DNA of 7,632 bases from Lachnospiraceae bacterium (GTDB lineage Bacteria; Bacillota; Clostridia; Lachnospirales; Anaerotignaceae), in contig JAQVIB010000097.1 of NCBI GenBank assembly GCA_028695945.1, positions 1 through 7,632 on the forward strand, written 5' to 3'. Below the pieces are notes generated by a model. The model made no database searches. It was not told the origin of the DNA and saw only the letters and a program-made list of their open reading frames with translations. A program made the translations under genes and the position numbers. The first letter of the stretch is position 1. Every line of letters starts with the position of its first letter. Of the stretch, positions 1 to 6,423 are shown one piece after another.

Positions 1-138
1 ACCTACACAATTTCCGCCAAAGATACCGCCAATGCCATTGTTACCACCACAGCAGAAAAGCAGAAGAAGAATCCAAATCCAGCTTCCTCCACCACATGTA
101 CCAGCACCTGCAACATTTCCTCCACCAAAACATCCCAT
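1..138 (-). CDS. Gly/Cys-rich small protein with one hydrophobic segment (partial, runs off left edge)
   Basis: The first 46 codons are visible and remain open at the window edge, so the C-terminus is missing. The start ATG (at 138) is preceded by a strong AAAGGAGGA ribosome site (147-155 on the opposite strand) at 8-nt spacing. The protein begins MGCFGGGNVAGAG. It has Gly/Cys-rich stretches on both sides of a short hydrophobic core, WIWILLLLFCC (residues 20-30), with cysteines at 3, 15, 29, 30 and 44. This pattern is common in tiny proteins of spore-forming Firmicutes, such as YjcZ-like sporulation proteins and clostridial products often labelled 'chorion class high-cysteine' proteins. That likeness is from composition and recall, not a search. 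The upstream sigma-E-like promoter (185-214) supports a role in the mother cell during sporulation, perhaps in the coat or membrane. The exact function is unknown. It lies outside the reported longer reading frames because it is short and cut by the edge. Confidence 0.82.
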   Translation of the reverse strand, partial: MGCFGGGNVAGAGTCGGGSWIWILLLLFCCGGNNGIGGIFGGNCVG

Positions 139-184
139 ATTAATAATCCTCCTTTAAATATAAATTGTTTTTAATTCATTATCA

Positions 185-214
185 ATTGTATGCGGGCAGA
201 AGTAAGAAATTGAC
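185..214 (-). promoter_or_regulatory. Sigma-E-like sporulation promoter for the Gly/Cys-rich gene
   Basis: On the minus strand, GTCAATTT (214-207) is followed after 14 nt by CATACAAT (192-185). The known B. subtilis sigma-E consensus is roughly KMATATT, about 14 nt, then CATACAnT. The -10 is a full match and the -35 a partial one. The predicted start is near 177, giving a leader of about 40 nt before the ATG at 138. Sigma-E acts in the mother cell during sporulation. The match is seen directly; the use by sigma-E is inference. Confidence 0.55.
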
Positions 215-256
215 TAAAAAATGAAAATTTTATCAGTACAGGCCATATTTTGTCCA

Positions 257-287
257 CTCACCTTTTTTTAACCTAGCCCATAAAATA
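257..287 (+). promoter_or_regulatory. Possible sigma-E/sigma-K-like promoter for the protease operon
   Basis: CTCACCTT (257-264), a 14-nt spacer and CATAAAAT (279-286) resemble a sigma-E promoter: 7 of 8 bases in the -10, 5 of 8 in the -35. The string CATAAAATA (279-287) also fits the looser sigma-K -10 pattern CATAnnnTA, with AC at 260-261. It is well placed, about 24-30 nt before the likely start codon of the protease. I saw no convincing sigma-A promoter here: a TTGACT at 210-215 has no good -10 at the right distance. The call is tentative because these motifs carry little information in AT-rich DNA. Confidence 0.3.
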
Positions 288-316
288 ATAGTGAACATTA
301 CTTTGGATGTGTGGTT

Positions 317-1192
317 ATGAACAACGCCATCAATGAAATTAATGCACTTGCACCACCGGGTATAACTGGCGAGGGTATAGGCATTGCCATACTTGATACA
401 GGCATCTGCCCTTTAGAGGATTTTACTTTTCCAAAAAACCGAATTATTGCCTTTAAGGATTTTGTATACGGACGAAATACTGCCTATGATGACAATGGCC
501 ATGGCACACATGTAGCTGGTATAGCTTGCGGAAACGGATATTTAAGCCATAAGAAATATGTAGGCATTGCACCGCAAAGCAATATTATCAGCCTTAAAAT
601 ACTGGATGAACTTGGCCACGGCTCTTCCTCTGCCGCTCTTGACGCAATTCGTTGGATTGGGAAAAACAAGAACACCTACAACATTCGTGTTGTAAACCTT
701 TCTATAGGAACTAACGATAAAACCATTGCCTCACCACTTATAAAAGAAGTAAATTCCTTATGGGAAAAAGGGGTTGTTGTTGTTGCCGCATCTGGTAACG
801 ATGAAAGAAATGGCATTGCATCCCCTGGAATAAGCCAAAAAATACTAACCGTTGGAAGTATAGAAGAACAAATACGTTTTCGAATAAAAAGTGGTAATAC
901 CGTTTATTATAAGCCTGATGTTTTTGCCCCAGGAGAAAATATAATTTCTTGTAAAGCAGATGACTTTTCTTTTCAAGGTAAAAAACGAAGCGGCAAAAGC
1001 GTAATTGATAGCTACTATGTACGCATGAGCGGAACGTCTATGGCAACTCCTATGATTAGCGGTACTGCTGCCCTTATTCTTCAGTATTCACCAAAACTTT
1101 CCCCAGACAGTGTTAAACGCCTTATTTGTGATGCCGCCAATACCAGTTCCCCGGAAGGATTACTTAATATTGAAAAAATATTTTTTGGATAA
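317..1192 (+). CDS. Subtilisin-like serine protease (S8 family), cytoplasmic type
   Basis: This is a 291-aa serine endopeptidase of the subtilase family. Numbered from a GTG two codons upstream (311), the catalytic residues are Asp29 in AILDTGI, His64 in DDNGHGTHVAG, the oxyanion-hole Asn163 in AASGND, and Ser243 in SGTSMATP. The catalytic core fills nearly the whole protein. There is no signal peptide, no inhibitory prodomain and no C-terminal extension, so it probably acts inside the cell, like the intracellular subtilisins (usually about 320 aa). It is much shorter than the CspA/B/C germination proteases of Clostridia. ATG 317 is preferred because GGA (305-307) lies 9 nt upstream; GTG 311 would be too close, and an in-frame stop at 281 bars long extensions. 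The ribosome site is weak. The HD-domain gene follows after 58 bp on the same strand, with no terminator between them. The family assignment is firm; the substrate is unknown. Confidence 0.95.
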   Translation: MNNAINEINALAPPGITGEGIGIAILDTGICPLEDFTFPKNRIIAFKDFVYGRNTAYDDNGHGTHVAGIACGNGYLSHKKYVGIAPQSNIISLKILDELGHGSSSAALDAIRWIGKNKNTYNIRVVNLSIGTNDKTIASPLIKEVNSLWEKGVVVVAASGNDERNGIASPGISQKILTVGSIEEQIRFRIKSGNTVYYKPDVFAPGENIISCKADDFSFQGKKRSGKSVIDSYYVRMSGTSMATPMISGTAALILQYSPKLSPDSVKRLICDAANTSSPEGLLNIEKIFFG

Positions 1193-1250
1193 AATTTTAT
1201 TTTTGTAAAATAATATTTATGCCACAATATTTCAAATTACGAGGTTAATT

Positions 1251-1865
1251 ATGAATAACAAAACTGAAATTTTCGATTTAATTACCACACATTTAGTTAA
1301 AGACCCTGCTCCTTCCAAATTTTTAACTGAATTAAGTAAACTGCCTATATTTTCAAATGAACCCTATGTTATGCTGCAAAGAATGCAATTCACTCCACAA
1401 TCTCCTGTACACCATCCCGAAGGTAATGTGTGGAACCATACTTTGCTTGTTGTAGACGAAGCCGCCAAACGCAGAACACAAAGCAAAAATGAAAAAGTTT
1501 TCATGTGGGCGGCTCTTTTGCACGATATTGGAAAGCCCGCTACAACAGCAACAAGAAAGGGAAAAATAACTTCCTATAACCATGATGAAATTGGTGCACA
1601 GCTTGCAATGCAGTTTCTTCACAAATTTACTGATGATGATGACTTTATTAACGAAGTTGCTTTTCTTGTAAAATATCATATGCAAATATTATTTTTGCTT
1701 AAAAATCCTCGCTTTGCAAGCATAGAGCAAATGGCACAAACCTGTAATGCAGAAGAAGTTGCCCTTTTAGGTCTATGTGACCGCTTGGGAAGAAAAGGTG
1801 TAGATATTGAAGAAGAGGAAAATAATATTAAAATTTTCATTGAAAAGTGTAAAGCTTACAGTTGA
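1251..1865 (+). CDS. Stand-alone HD-domain metal-dependent phosphohydrolase
   Basis: The 204-aa protein carries the HD superfamily metal-binding signature: His63 in NVWNHTLLV, His91-Asp92 in ALLHDIGKPATT, His111 in YNHDEIGAQ and His143 in VKYHMQ. The NVWNHT, LLHDIGKP and NHDEIGA motifs closely resemble the HD domain of bacterial CCA-adding enzymes (tRNA nucleotidyltransferases), which has phosphatase or phosphodiesterase activity. The nucleotidyltransferase domain itself is absent, and only about 55 residues precede the HD core. A soluble cytoplasmic enzyme acting on a nucleotide or RNA phosphate is a reasonable inference; the substrate cannot be read from the sequence. The start has a GAGGT ribosome site about 6 nt upstream. 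The gene sits 58 bp after the protease and 14 bp before the 51-aa peptide gene, and its stop codon overlaps that gene's ribosome site. This suggests co-transcription and possibly translational coupling. Confidence 0.9.
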   Translation: MNNKTEIFDLITTHLVKDPAPSKFLTELSKLPIFSNEPYVMLQRMQFTPQSPVHHPEGNVWNHTLLVVDEAAKRRTQSKNEKVFMWAALLHDIGKPATTATRKGKITSYNHDEIGAQLAMQFLHKFTDDDDFINEVAFLVKYHMQILFLLKNPRFASIEQMAQTCNAEEVALLGLCDRLGRKGVDIEEEENNIKIFIEKCKAYS

Positions 1866-1879
1866 AAGGAGAAATACTA

Positions 1880-2035
1880 ATGGCTAAAGCAGGAATGAGA
1901 AGACCCGACCCAGAAGAACCCCATGGCACAGAAAGTAACCACAAAACCAAAATACCTAAAAATGATGTTGACCCTGTGCCTGAAATACAGGGCAAAGCAA
2001 AAAGCGGAAAAACCAAAGCTAACCCAATACGCTGA
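1880..2035 (+). CDS. Small conserved-looking hydrophilic Pro/Lys-rich protein (51 aa)
   Basis: This short gene starts at ATG 1880 behind a strong AAAGGAG ribosome site (1865-1871), which begins on the last base of the upstream HD-gene stop codon. It encodes 51 residues beginning MAKAGMRRPDPEEPHGTESN and ending GKTKANPIR. It has no hydrophobic segment, no cysteine, and many Pro, Lys, Glu and Asn residues, so it is probably unstructured and cytoplasmic, or bound to nucleic acid or a partner protein. I recall similar 'AGMRRPDP-PHGTESN' peptides as hypothetical proteins in Clostridia, but I could not check this. The strong ribosome site, the tight 14-bp spacing and the non-random composition argue for a real gene. 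Its function is unknown. Possible roles, all inference, are a substrate or adaptor of the operon's protease or HD enzyme, or a small spore protein. Confidence 0.82.
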   Translation: MAKAGMRRPDPEEPHGTESNHKTKIPKNDVDPVPEIQGKAKSGKTKANPIR

Positions 2036-2145
2036 ATGTTTTAATTGAATGACCCCTTTTCAATATTACATGGCATATTTACAATCGTTATTCTATTCCA
2101 ATATTTCAAATTTCCTAGACTTAACAAACTCATACCTTTCTGCAA

Positions 2146-2193
2146 ATAAAAAAGTCCGCCTTTTAAGACATAAAGCCTTTAAAAGACGGACTT
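2146..2193 (-). terminator. Intrinsic terminator of the SLH surface-protein gene
   Basis: Arms at 2152-2166 (AAGTCCGCCTTTTAA) and 2179-2193 form a 15-bp stem with a 12-nt loop. Read leftward, every pair forms, one of them a G-U wobble, and the stem is followed by a UUUUAUUU tract, as expected for the leftward gene ending at 2254. Read rightward, the same pair becomes an A-C mismatch and the tail is only CTTTCATTT, so it may also stop the rightward operon, but less well. Confidence 0.85.
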
Positions 2194-2203
2194 CTTTCAT
2201 TTA

Positions 2204-2229
2204 AAGTGTTAGGCAAAACCTAAACACTT
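2204..2229 (-). other. Second hairpin just after the surface-protein stop codon
   Basis: AAGTGTTAGG (2204-2213) pairs with CCTAAACACTT (2219-2229) with one bulged A and a 5-nt loop. It lies between the stop codon at 2254 and the main terminator. No U-tract follows on the leftward transcript, so it is not a terminator by itself. It may protect the 3' end of the transcript or pause polymerase. Confidence 0.45.
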
Positions 2230-2253
2230 ATATTTGCACTTAATCCTAAACCG

Positions 2254-5200
2254 TTAATTCATGGTAACAGTTTCATAGCCAAATGCAGGCAATAATGCCG
2301 CACCAATATCAAGAAGTTGATTAGAACTCTGCTCATGAATTAATTCATACTTAATTTCAACAGAAGATGCCGTTGAAAGAATATCTTTTATTTTCTTTGA
2401 GTAATTATCGTGTTTATCTTCTAACAAGTTAATGGTAACTGTATTGCCACTATCTCTTAACAATTGTCCCCTTAATCTGTACTCTGTGCCACCAATTTTC
2501 ACCACAAAATTGTCAGCAAAGTCGGCACCACTAAAATCAAGTTGGCTATCAAAAGTCAAATCAAATTGTCCTGATGCTTTATTATAGGTAACAGATAAAG
2601 GAGTTTTGTCGTTTATACCTGAAAGGTTATTAGTAACTTCTTTTTCAATAGGGCTTGAATAGGTATCATAAGCATAGTCAAATACACCTGGCTTATTCAT
2701 ATTTATAATCATCTTAGAATTTGAATCTAGCACTAATGTTTCATCAAATCTTAACTCATAACTTATATGATTAAAATTATAACTAAAACCAGCCCTTCTA
2801 GGCTTTTTACCTCCATTCGCTGTCACCATAGTAAAATCGTCTTTCTCTATTTCCACACAATCAGAATCGTAATTATGCTCTCCACCAGTAACTTCAACCA
2901 TCACACTTTTGCCGTCGTTACCTACTATAACGTCTGTAATAACTGTATTTGCAGAAGTTATTTTCTGGCTAGAGAAGGTTGGTGCTAAATTTGCATTTAT
3001 AGACTTATCCTTTATAGCACTGCCAGTATAGTTTAATAAAGAAGTTGTGTCTGCGCCTGATACCGAAAGAACAACGCAGGAATCTCTATCAAAGTTCTTA
3101 ACATCTACTACTCCTGTTACAGTCCCTTTTGACAATGAAAAGTCCGTTGCAGAAAGTCCTGTGGCTGTAATACCTTCATCAAAGTATACATATGCCTTAG
3201 AATTATCTCTATTAATTTTTACCTCTTCGCATTCTGGACCTGTTTCGTCTAAAGCCGCAAGAGTTTCCTTGTCAAAAAGTATGGTTACTAAATCTCCAAC
3301 ATTGCCTCCATTAATATCCTCTAAAACAAATTCAATTCTCTTATCTCTATGCCCACTTGTCACAGACCTTTCCGTATCAAAAGATATCAACTGATTTGCT
3401 TCTGTTTCAAAATATGGCCAACTGTCAACATGGATTAATTGATTTTCTTCTCCGCCATATCCTCCTAAAACACCTGCTTTAGAATCTTCCATATGTCCGT
3501 TAATGCTATTTATAAGCATATACACCTTGGCAGGTGACACTGTTTTAAATTCCACATTAATTGTTCCGTCTTTAACAAAGGCTCTTGGATATCCTGGTGC
3601 AAACCTTAGGTCTATACCAGTTTGACCTACATTTGTTACTTTGTTAGATAAAATTTTAACTTCAAATTCCTGTGATGTAGTTCCGTTAATAGTTGCTGTA
3701 AGCTTAACGGTTACGTCATCTTCGCCACGGGTAATTACACCTGTTTGGGCATTAACCGCACCGTTATCAGAACTCCACGCAATTGAAACATTTGGGTAGT
3801 TGGCTAAAGATGTCATAAGGTTTAAATCCTTATTTACATAGTTTGCGTCAGTATTTTGCCCTAAGAAAAGGTTTCCAATTTCAGCAATTATCTCTTGCAT
3901 ATCCACCGATTGTGCAACAGGTCCATAAGAATTGGTTACAGCTACACCAAAGGCATTCTCATTATCCCCATATACCTCAACCTTAAAGAATTTTCCTGCA
4001 TCTCCTTGCGGAATTGTATAAGTATTGCTTTCCGCCCCAACAATATTTTTGAAACCCTTTCCACTGTTATTGGTTACAAACCACTGATAAGTAATGTTAG
4101 AGTCTATGATTGAACCATCTGCTTTCACATCTCCAACTGTTAAAGTTTCCCCTTCCTCCAATTTGCCTGTAATATCTCCCACTTTATCTAACAACGGTTT
4201 GTCACTTGGCACAATATATATATGATTGTATACACCTTCATATCTATCATCAGTCACACTAAGTGTATAAACCTTTTGGCTTGTGTCCAAAAGTACAAGA
4301 AAACTTCCTTCGTTATGTCCATCTGCTAAATATTGGCCAAATCCGTAAACTTGTGACGCATCTCCAGAAGAATTTAAGTGAACCTCTGTACCGTTAGTTG
4401 GAGCAATAGTGCCTTCATTATCTTTTACAGTTACAATTACAGGTAAAAAGGTATTGCTTGTTACGAAATTTATATCTTGAACATAGGCTGAATAATATCT
4501 ATTCCCAACCGCAAAAGGTAACATTTCTTTATAATCAAAATAAACGCTTTGATTAATTAATTCCTCTGAATTGTTTATTTCGTTCAAATTCTCACCTTTT
4601 GCTTGTGTTAAAAGGTTTAACTCTAAGGTTAATCTTGGTTTTTTAACCGTTATCGGAACAAAGTCTGTTTTTCCACCGTTTACAGTTGTTACGGTTATTA
4701 CAGCTGTTCCCGCAGAAACTGCACTCACCATACCGTTAGCATCCACCGTTGCAACTGCTGTATTGCTTGAAGACCATTGAATGCTTTTATCCCTTGCATA
4801 TGAAGGTAAAACTGTAGCCGTAAATGTCTTGGTTTCACCAATATTCAAAGTAGTGTCACTTTCGTTAATCTGAACACTGCTAACATTTTTCTTTTTACTA
4901 CTGCTAGAATCATCACTTGAATCATTGTTTGAACTTCCTGAGTTACTGCTTCCTGAGTCACTGCTTCCGCCTCCACCTGCTGTGTTGGCATTTGGTGTTG
5001 AAGAAGCCTTATCTGAAGTAATTTGTGCACCTTCAGAAGGTGTTGTTTTTAAAATATTTGCCTCACCGCCAACTTTTAAGCTATGGGAAGAAGTTAATTC
5101 TTTAACTGTGCCGTTAACTGTCAAGTTTAACCCTTCTGCTTGGTTTTCAAAACGGTCAACATTTCCTTCTATTACAACTGATTGGTTAGCCGCAATCTCA

Positions 5201-6207
5201 GCAGGAATTGTAACTGTTTCAAATCCACCGCCTGTAAGCTCTCTTTCCACAAGGATTGCACCGCTGGAAAGGGTAGTAACAGAAATATTGGTATTGCCTG
5301 TAGCCAAAATACGAATTTTCCCGTCTAGCTTGTTAACAACCAATGCCCCTGCAACATCCACATTGTTAAAAAGAACAGTATGCTCGCCGCCGCCTTTAAC
5401 ATATGCGTTTCCTTTAATGCTAACATTCTCTAAAGTTACATCGCCATCTCCTACAGCCTCTGTAATCTCTAAATCTCCATTAATTGTCATGTTGCAAAGT
5501 GTAATGTCTGGATTATTAACTATTACATTAGATACAGTCATAGTTTCTGTTTCTGAACCATATGTAGCTGGGAAAGAAAAAGTTCTTGTATCAGTAAGAA
5601 TTTTATCCAAAAGTGCAATACCCTCTGCCCTTGTAAGGTTATTTGTAGGGTATACATTTCCGTTGCTTCCGCTTATGTAGCCTTGTTCAATTGCCGCCGC
5701 CATAAATGGTTTTGCCCAACTGCTTGCTGTGTTTCCGTCGTTGGCAAGGGAAAGAATACTTTCCTGTGACGAAGGAGCGATTCCTTTGCTTTTTACAACA
5801 ATTGCCGCTGCTTCTTCTCTTGTAATTAACTTCGTTGGTGATACAGTGGTACTGCTTGTTCCGCTTATATACCCTGCAGCAAGTGCCTTGGATATTTCAT
5901 TATAATACCAGTCTGTAGGCTTAACATCAGTATATTTGCTAATTTCATCACTTGTTTGGGTGTTGTTATTCATTTTGTTTAAAAGAGTAACAAACTCCGC
6001 ACGGGTAATACTTCCGTTAGGCTTATACTGATTATTTGCATAACCGTTTAACATGCCAAGGTCAATCCACTTTTGAAGAACGGCCTCACCCCAGTGACCG
6101 CTAATATCCGAAGTATTTGCACTAACTACAGTAATTGATGAAAATACCATAGTTAACGCAAGCACAAAGGACAAAACCCTGTTCTTGTATTTTTTCATTA
6201 AATTCAT
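2254..6207 (-). CDS. Large SLH-domain cell-surface protein with solenoid-like and Ig-like modules
   Basis: This 1317-aa secreted protein is attached non-covalently to the cell wall. Residues 1-30 form a signal peptide (MNLMKKYKNR, a hydrophobic core, then VVSA-N). Three SLH domains follow at about 32-80, 91-141 and 155-203, each with the TRAE-type motif (TRAE 68-71, TREE 129-132, TRAE 192-195). SLH domains bind secondary cell-wall polymer. Residues 211-400 are a beta-rich, solenoid-like module (NMTINGDLEI, NVSIKGNAYVKGGGEH). Residues 411-440 are a Gly/Ser/Asp linker, and 442-522 a Big_2 Ig-like domain (QWSSSNTAVATVDANG). Residues 675-765 look Ig-like (ITYQWFV...SNTYTIPQGDAGKFFKVEV), and 769-853 like an atrophied bacterial Ig domain (IAWSSDNGAVNAQTGVITR). 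Regions 525-670 and 856-1317 are beta-rich and unassigned, some segments faintly like SwmB domains. There is no LPXTG sorting signal and no recognisable catalytic motif. ATG 6207 is chosen over an in-frame ATG at 6336 because it directly precedes the signal peptide and has an AGGAGG site. It could be a main S-layer protein, an adhesin or a minor wall protein. Confidence 0.93.
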   Translation of the reverse strand: MNLMKKYKNRVLSFVLALTMVFSSITVVSANTSDISGHWGEAVLQKWIDLGMLNGYANNQYKPNGSITRAEFVTLLNKMNNNTQTSDEISKYTDVKPTDWYYNEISKALAAGYISGTSSTTVSPTKLITREEAAAIVVKSKGIAPSSQESILSLANDGNTASSWAKPFMAAAIEQGYISGSNGNVYPTNNLTRAEGIALLDKILTDTRTFSFPATYGSETETMTVSNVIVNNPDITLCNMTINGDLEITEAVGDGDVTLENVSIKGNAYVKGGGEHTVLFNNVDVAGALVVNKLDGKIRILATGNTNISVTTLSSGAILVERELTGGGFETVTIPAEIAANQSVVIEGNVDRFENQAEGLNLTVNGTVKELTSSHSLKVGGEANILKTTPSEGAQITSDKASSTPNANTAGGGGSSDSGSSNSGSSNNDSSDDSSSSKKKNVSSVQINESDTTLNIGETKTFTATVLPSYARDKSIQWSSSNTAVATVDANGMVSAVSAGTAVITVTTVNGGKTDFVPITVKKPRLTLELNLLTQAKGENLNEINNSEELINQSVYFDYKEMLPFAVGNRYYSAYVQDINFVTSNTFLPVIVTVKDNEGTIAPTNGTEVHLNSSGDASQVYGFGQYLADGHNEGSFLVLLDTSQKVYTLSVTDDRYEGVYNHIYIVPSDKPLLDKVGDITGKLEEGETLTVGDVKADGSIIDSNITYQWFVTNNSGKGFKNIVGAESNTYTIPQGDAGKFFKVEVYGDNENAFGVAVTNSYGPVAQSVDMQEIIAEIGNLFLGQNTDANYVNKDLNLMTSLANYPNVSIAWSSDNGAVNAQTGVITRGEDDVTVKLTATINGTTSQEFEVKILSNKVTNVGQTGIDLRFAPGYPRAFVKDGTINVEFKTVSPAKVYMLINSINGHMEDSKAGVLGGYGGEENQLIHVDSWPYFETEANQLISFDTERSVTSGHRDKRIEFVLEDINGGNVGDLVTILFDKETLAALDETGPECEEVKINRDNSKAYVYFDEGITATGLSATDFSLSKGTVTGVVDVKNFDRDSCVVLSVSGADTTSLLNYTGSAIKDKSINANLAPTFSSQKITSANTVITDVIVGNDGKSVMVEVTGGEHNYDSDCVEIEKDDFTMVTANGGKKPRRAGFSYNFNHISYELRFDETLVLDSNSKMIINMNKPGVFDYAYDTYSSPIEKEVTNNLSGINDKTPLSVTYNKASGQFDLTFDSQLDFSGADFADNFVVKIGGTEYRLRGQLLRDSGNTVTINLLEDKHDNYSKKIKDILSTASSVEIKYELIHEQSSNQLLDIGAALLPAFGYETVTMN
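4939..4968 (-). repeat. 15-bp in-frame tandem repeat in the Gly/Ser linker
   Basis: On the coding strand, GGAAGCAGTGACTCA (4968-4954) is followed at once by GGAAGCAGTAACTCA (4953-4939), differing by one base. A decayed third unit starting GGAAG follows at 4938-4924. Each unit encodes five residues, GSSDS then GSSNS, so gain or loss of copies would keep the frame and only change the length of the linker between the wall-binding and Ig-like parts. Confidence 0.75.
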
Positions 6208-6220
6208 AATTAAAAAATCG

Positions 6221-6226
6221 CCTCCT
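6221..6226 (-). promoter_or_regulatory. Ribosome binding site that sets the surface-protein start
   Basis: AGGAGG (minus strand 6226-6221) lies 13 nt before the ATG at 6207, longer than the usual 6-9 nt, and 22 nt before a second ATG at 6198. It supports the start MNLMKKYK, directly at the signal peptide. Confidence 0.7.
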
Positions 6227-6265
6227 GTTTTAAGAAATTCAATACCTACTTTGCAACAAATTTTC

Positions 6266-6303
6266 ATTACAATATTGGTGTTTGTAAACCTAAATATTGT
6301 AAT
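6266..6303 (-). promoter_or_regulatory. Perfect 11-bp inverted repeat in the surface-protein leader
   Basis: ATTACAATATT (6266-6276) and AATATTGTAAT (6293-6303) are exact reverse complements around a 16-nt loop. In the transcript this would form an AU-rich hairpin about 40 nt before the functional ribosome site. It has no U-tract after it, so it is not a terminator. It could stabilise the mRNA, affect translation, or be a protein-binding DNA dyad. Confidence 0.6.
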
Positions 6304-6310
6304 ATCTAAT

Positions 6311-6317
6311 CCTCCTT
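6311..6317 (-). promoter_or_regulatory. Orphan Shine-Dalgarno sequence in the leader
   Basis: AAGGAGG, inside the purine-rich run GGGAAAAGGAAGGAGG on the minus strand, has no ATG, GTG or TTG within the next 13 nt. It precedes the inverted repeat. It may be a remnant start site, a ribosome standby site or an mRNA-stabilising element. Confidence 0.45.
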
Positions 6318-6423
6318 CCTTTTCCCTGTAAAACATTTGTTATTTTGTGTAATTAAAATTGTTTCTCGTAAAAACATATCCAGAAAACTATGTAGCTATC
6401 AGCTTACTGAATTCAAACGCATT

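Noticed and set aside
210..238. Sigma-A promoter for the protease starting at TTGACT (210-215)
   Set aside because: No acceptable -10 lies 16-18 nt downstream; the bases there read TCAGTA. The same bases form the complement of the leftward sigma-E-like -35.
1353..1685. 110-aa minus-strand frame inside the HD-domain gene
   Set aside because: The plus-strand frame holds the full HD motif set; the antisense frame has no motif or ribosome site.
4925..5680. 251-aa open frame on the plus strand, antisense to the surface gene
   Set aside because: It is an antisense shadow of the solenoid and linker coding region, with Pro/Ser/Leu/Val-rich composition, no family motif and no convincing ribosome site. 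The minus-strand frame has clear domains.
6208..6336. N-terminal extension of the surface protein from ATG 6336
   Set aside because: There is no ribosome site before 6336, and the extension would bury the signal peptide 43 residues inside. ATG 6207 has AGGAGG and begins a classic signal peptide.
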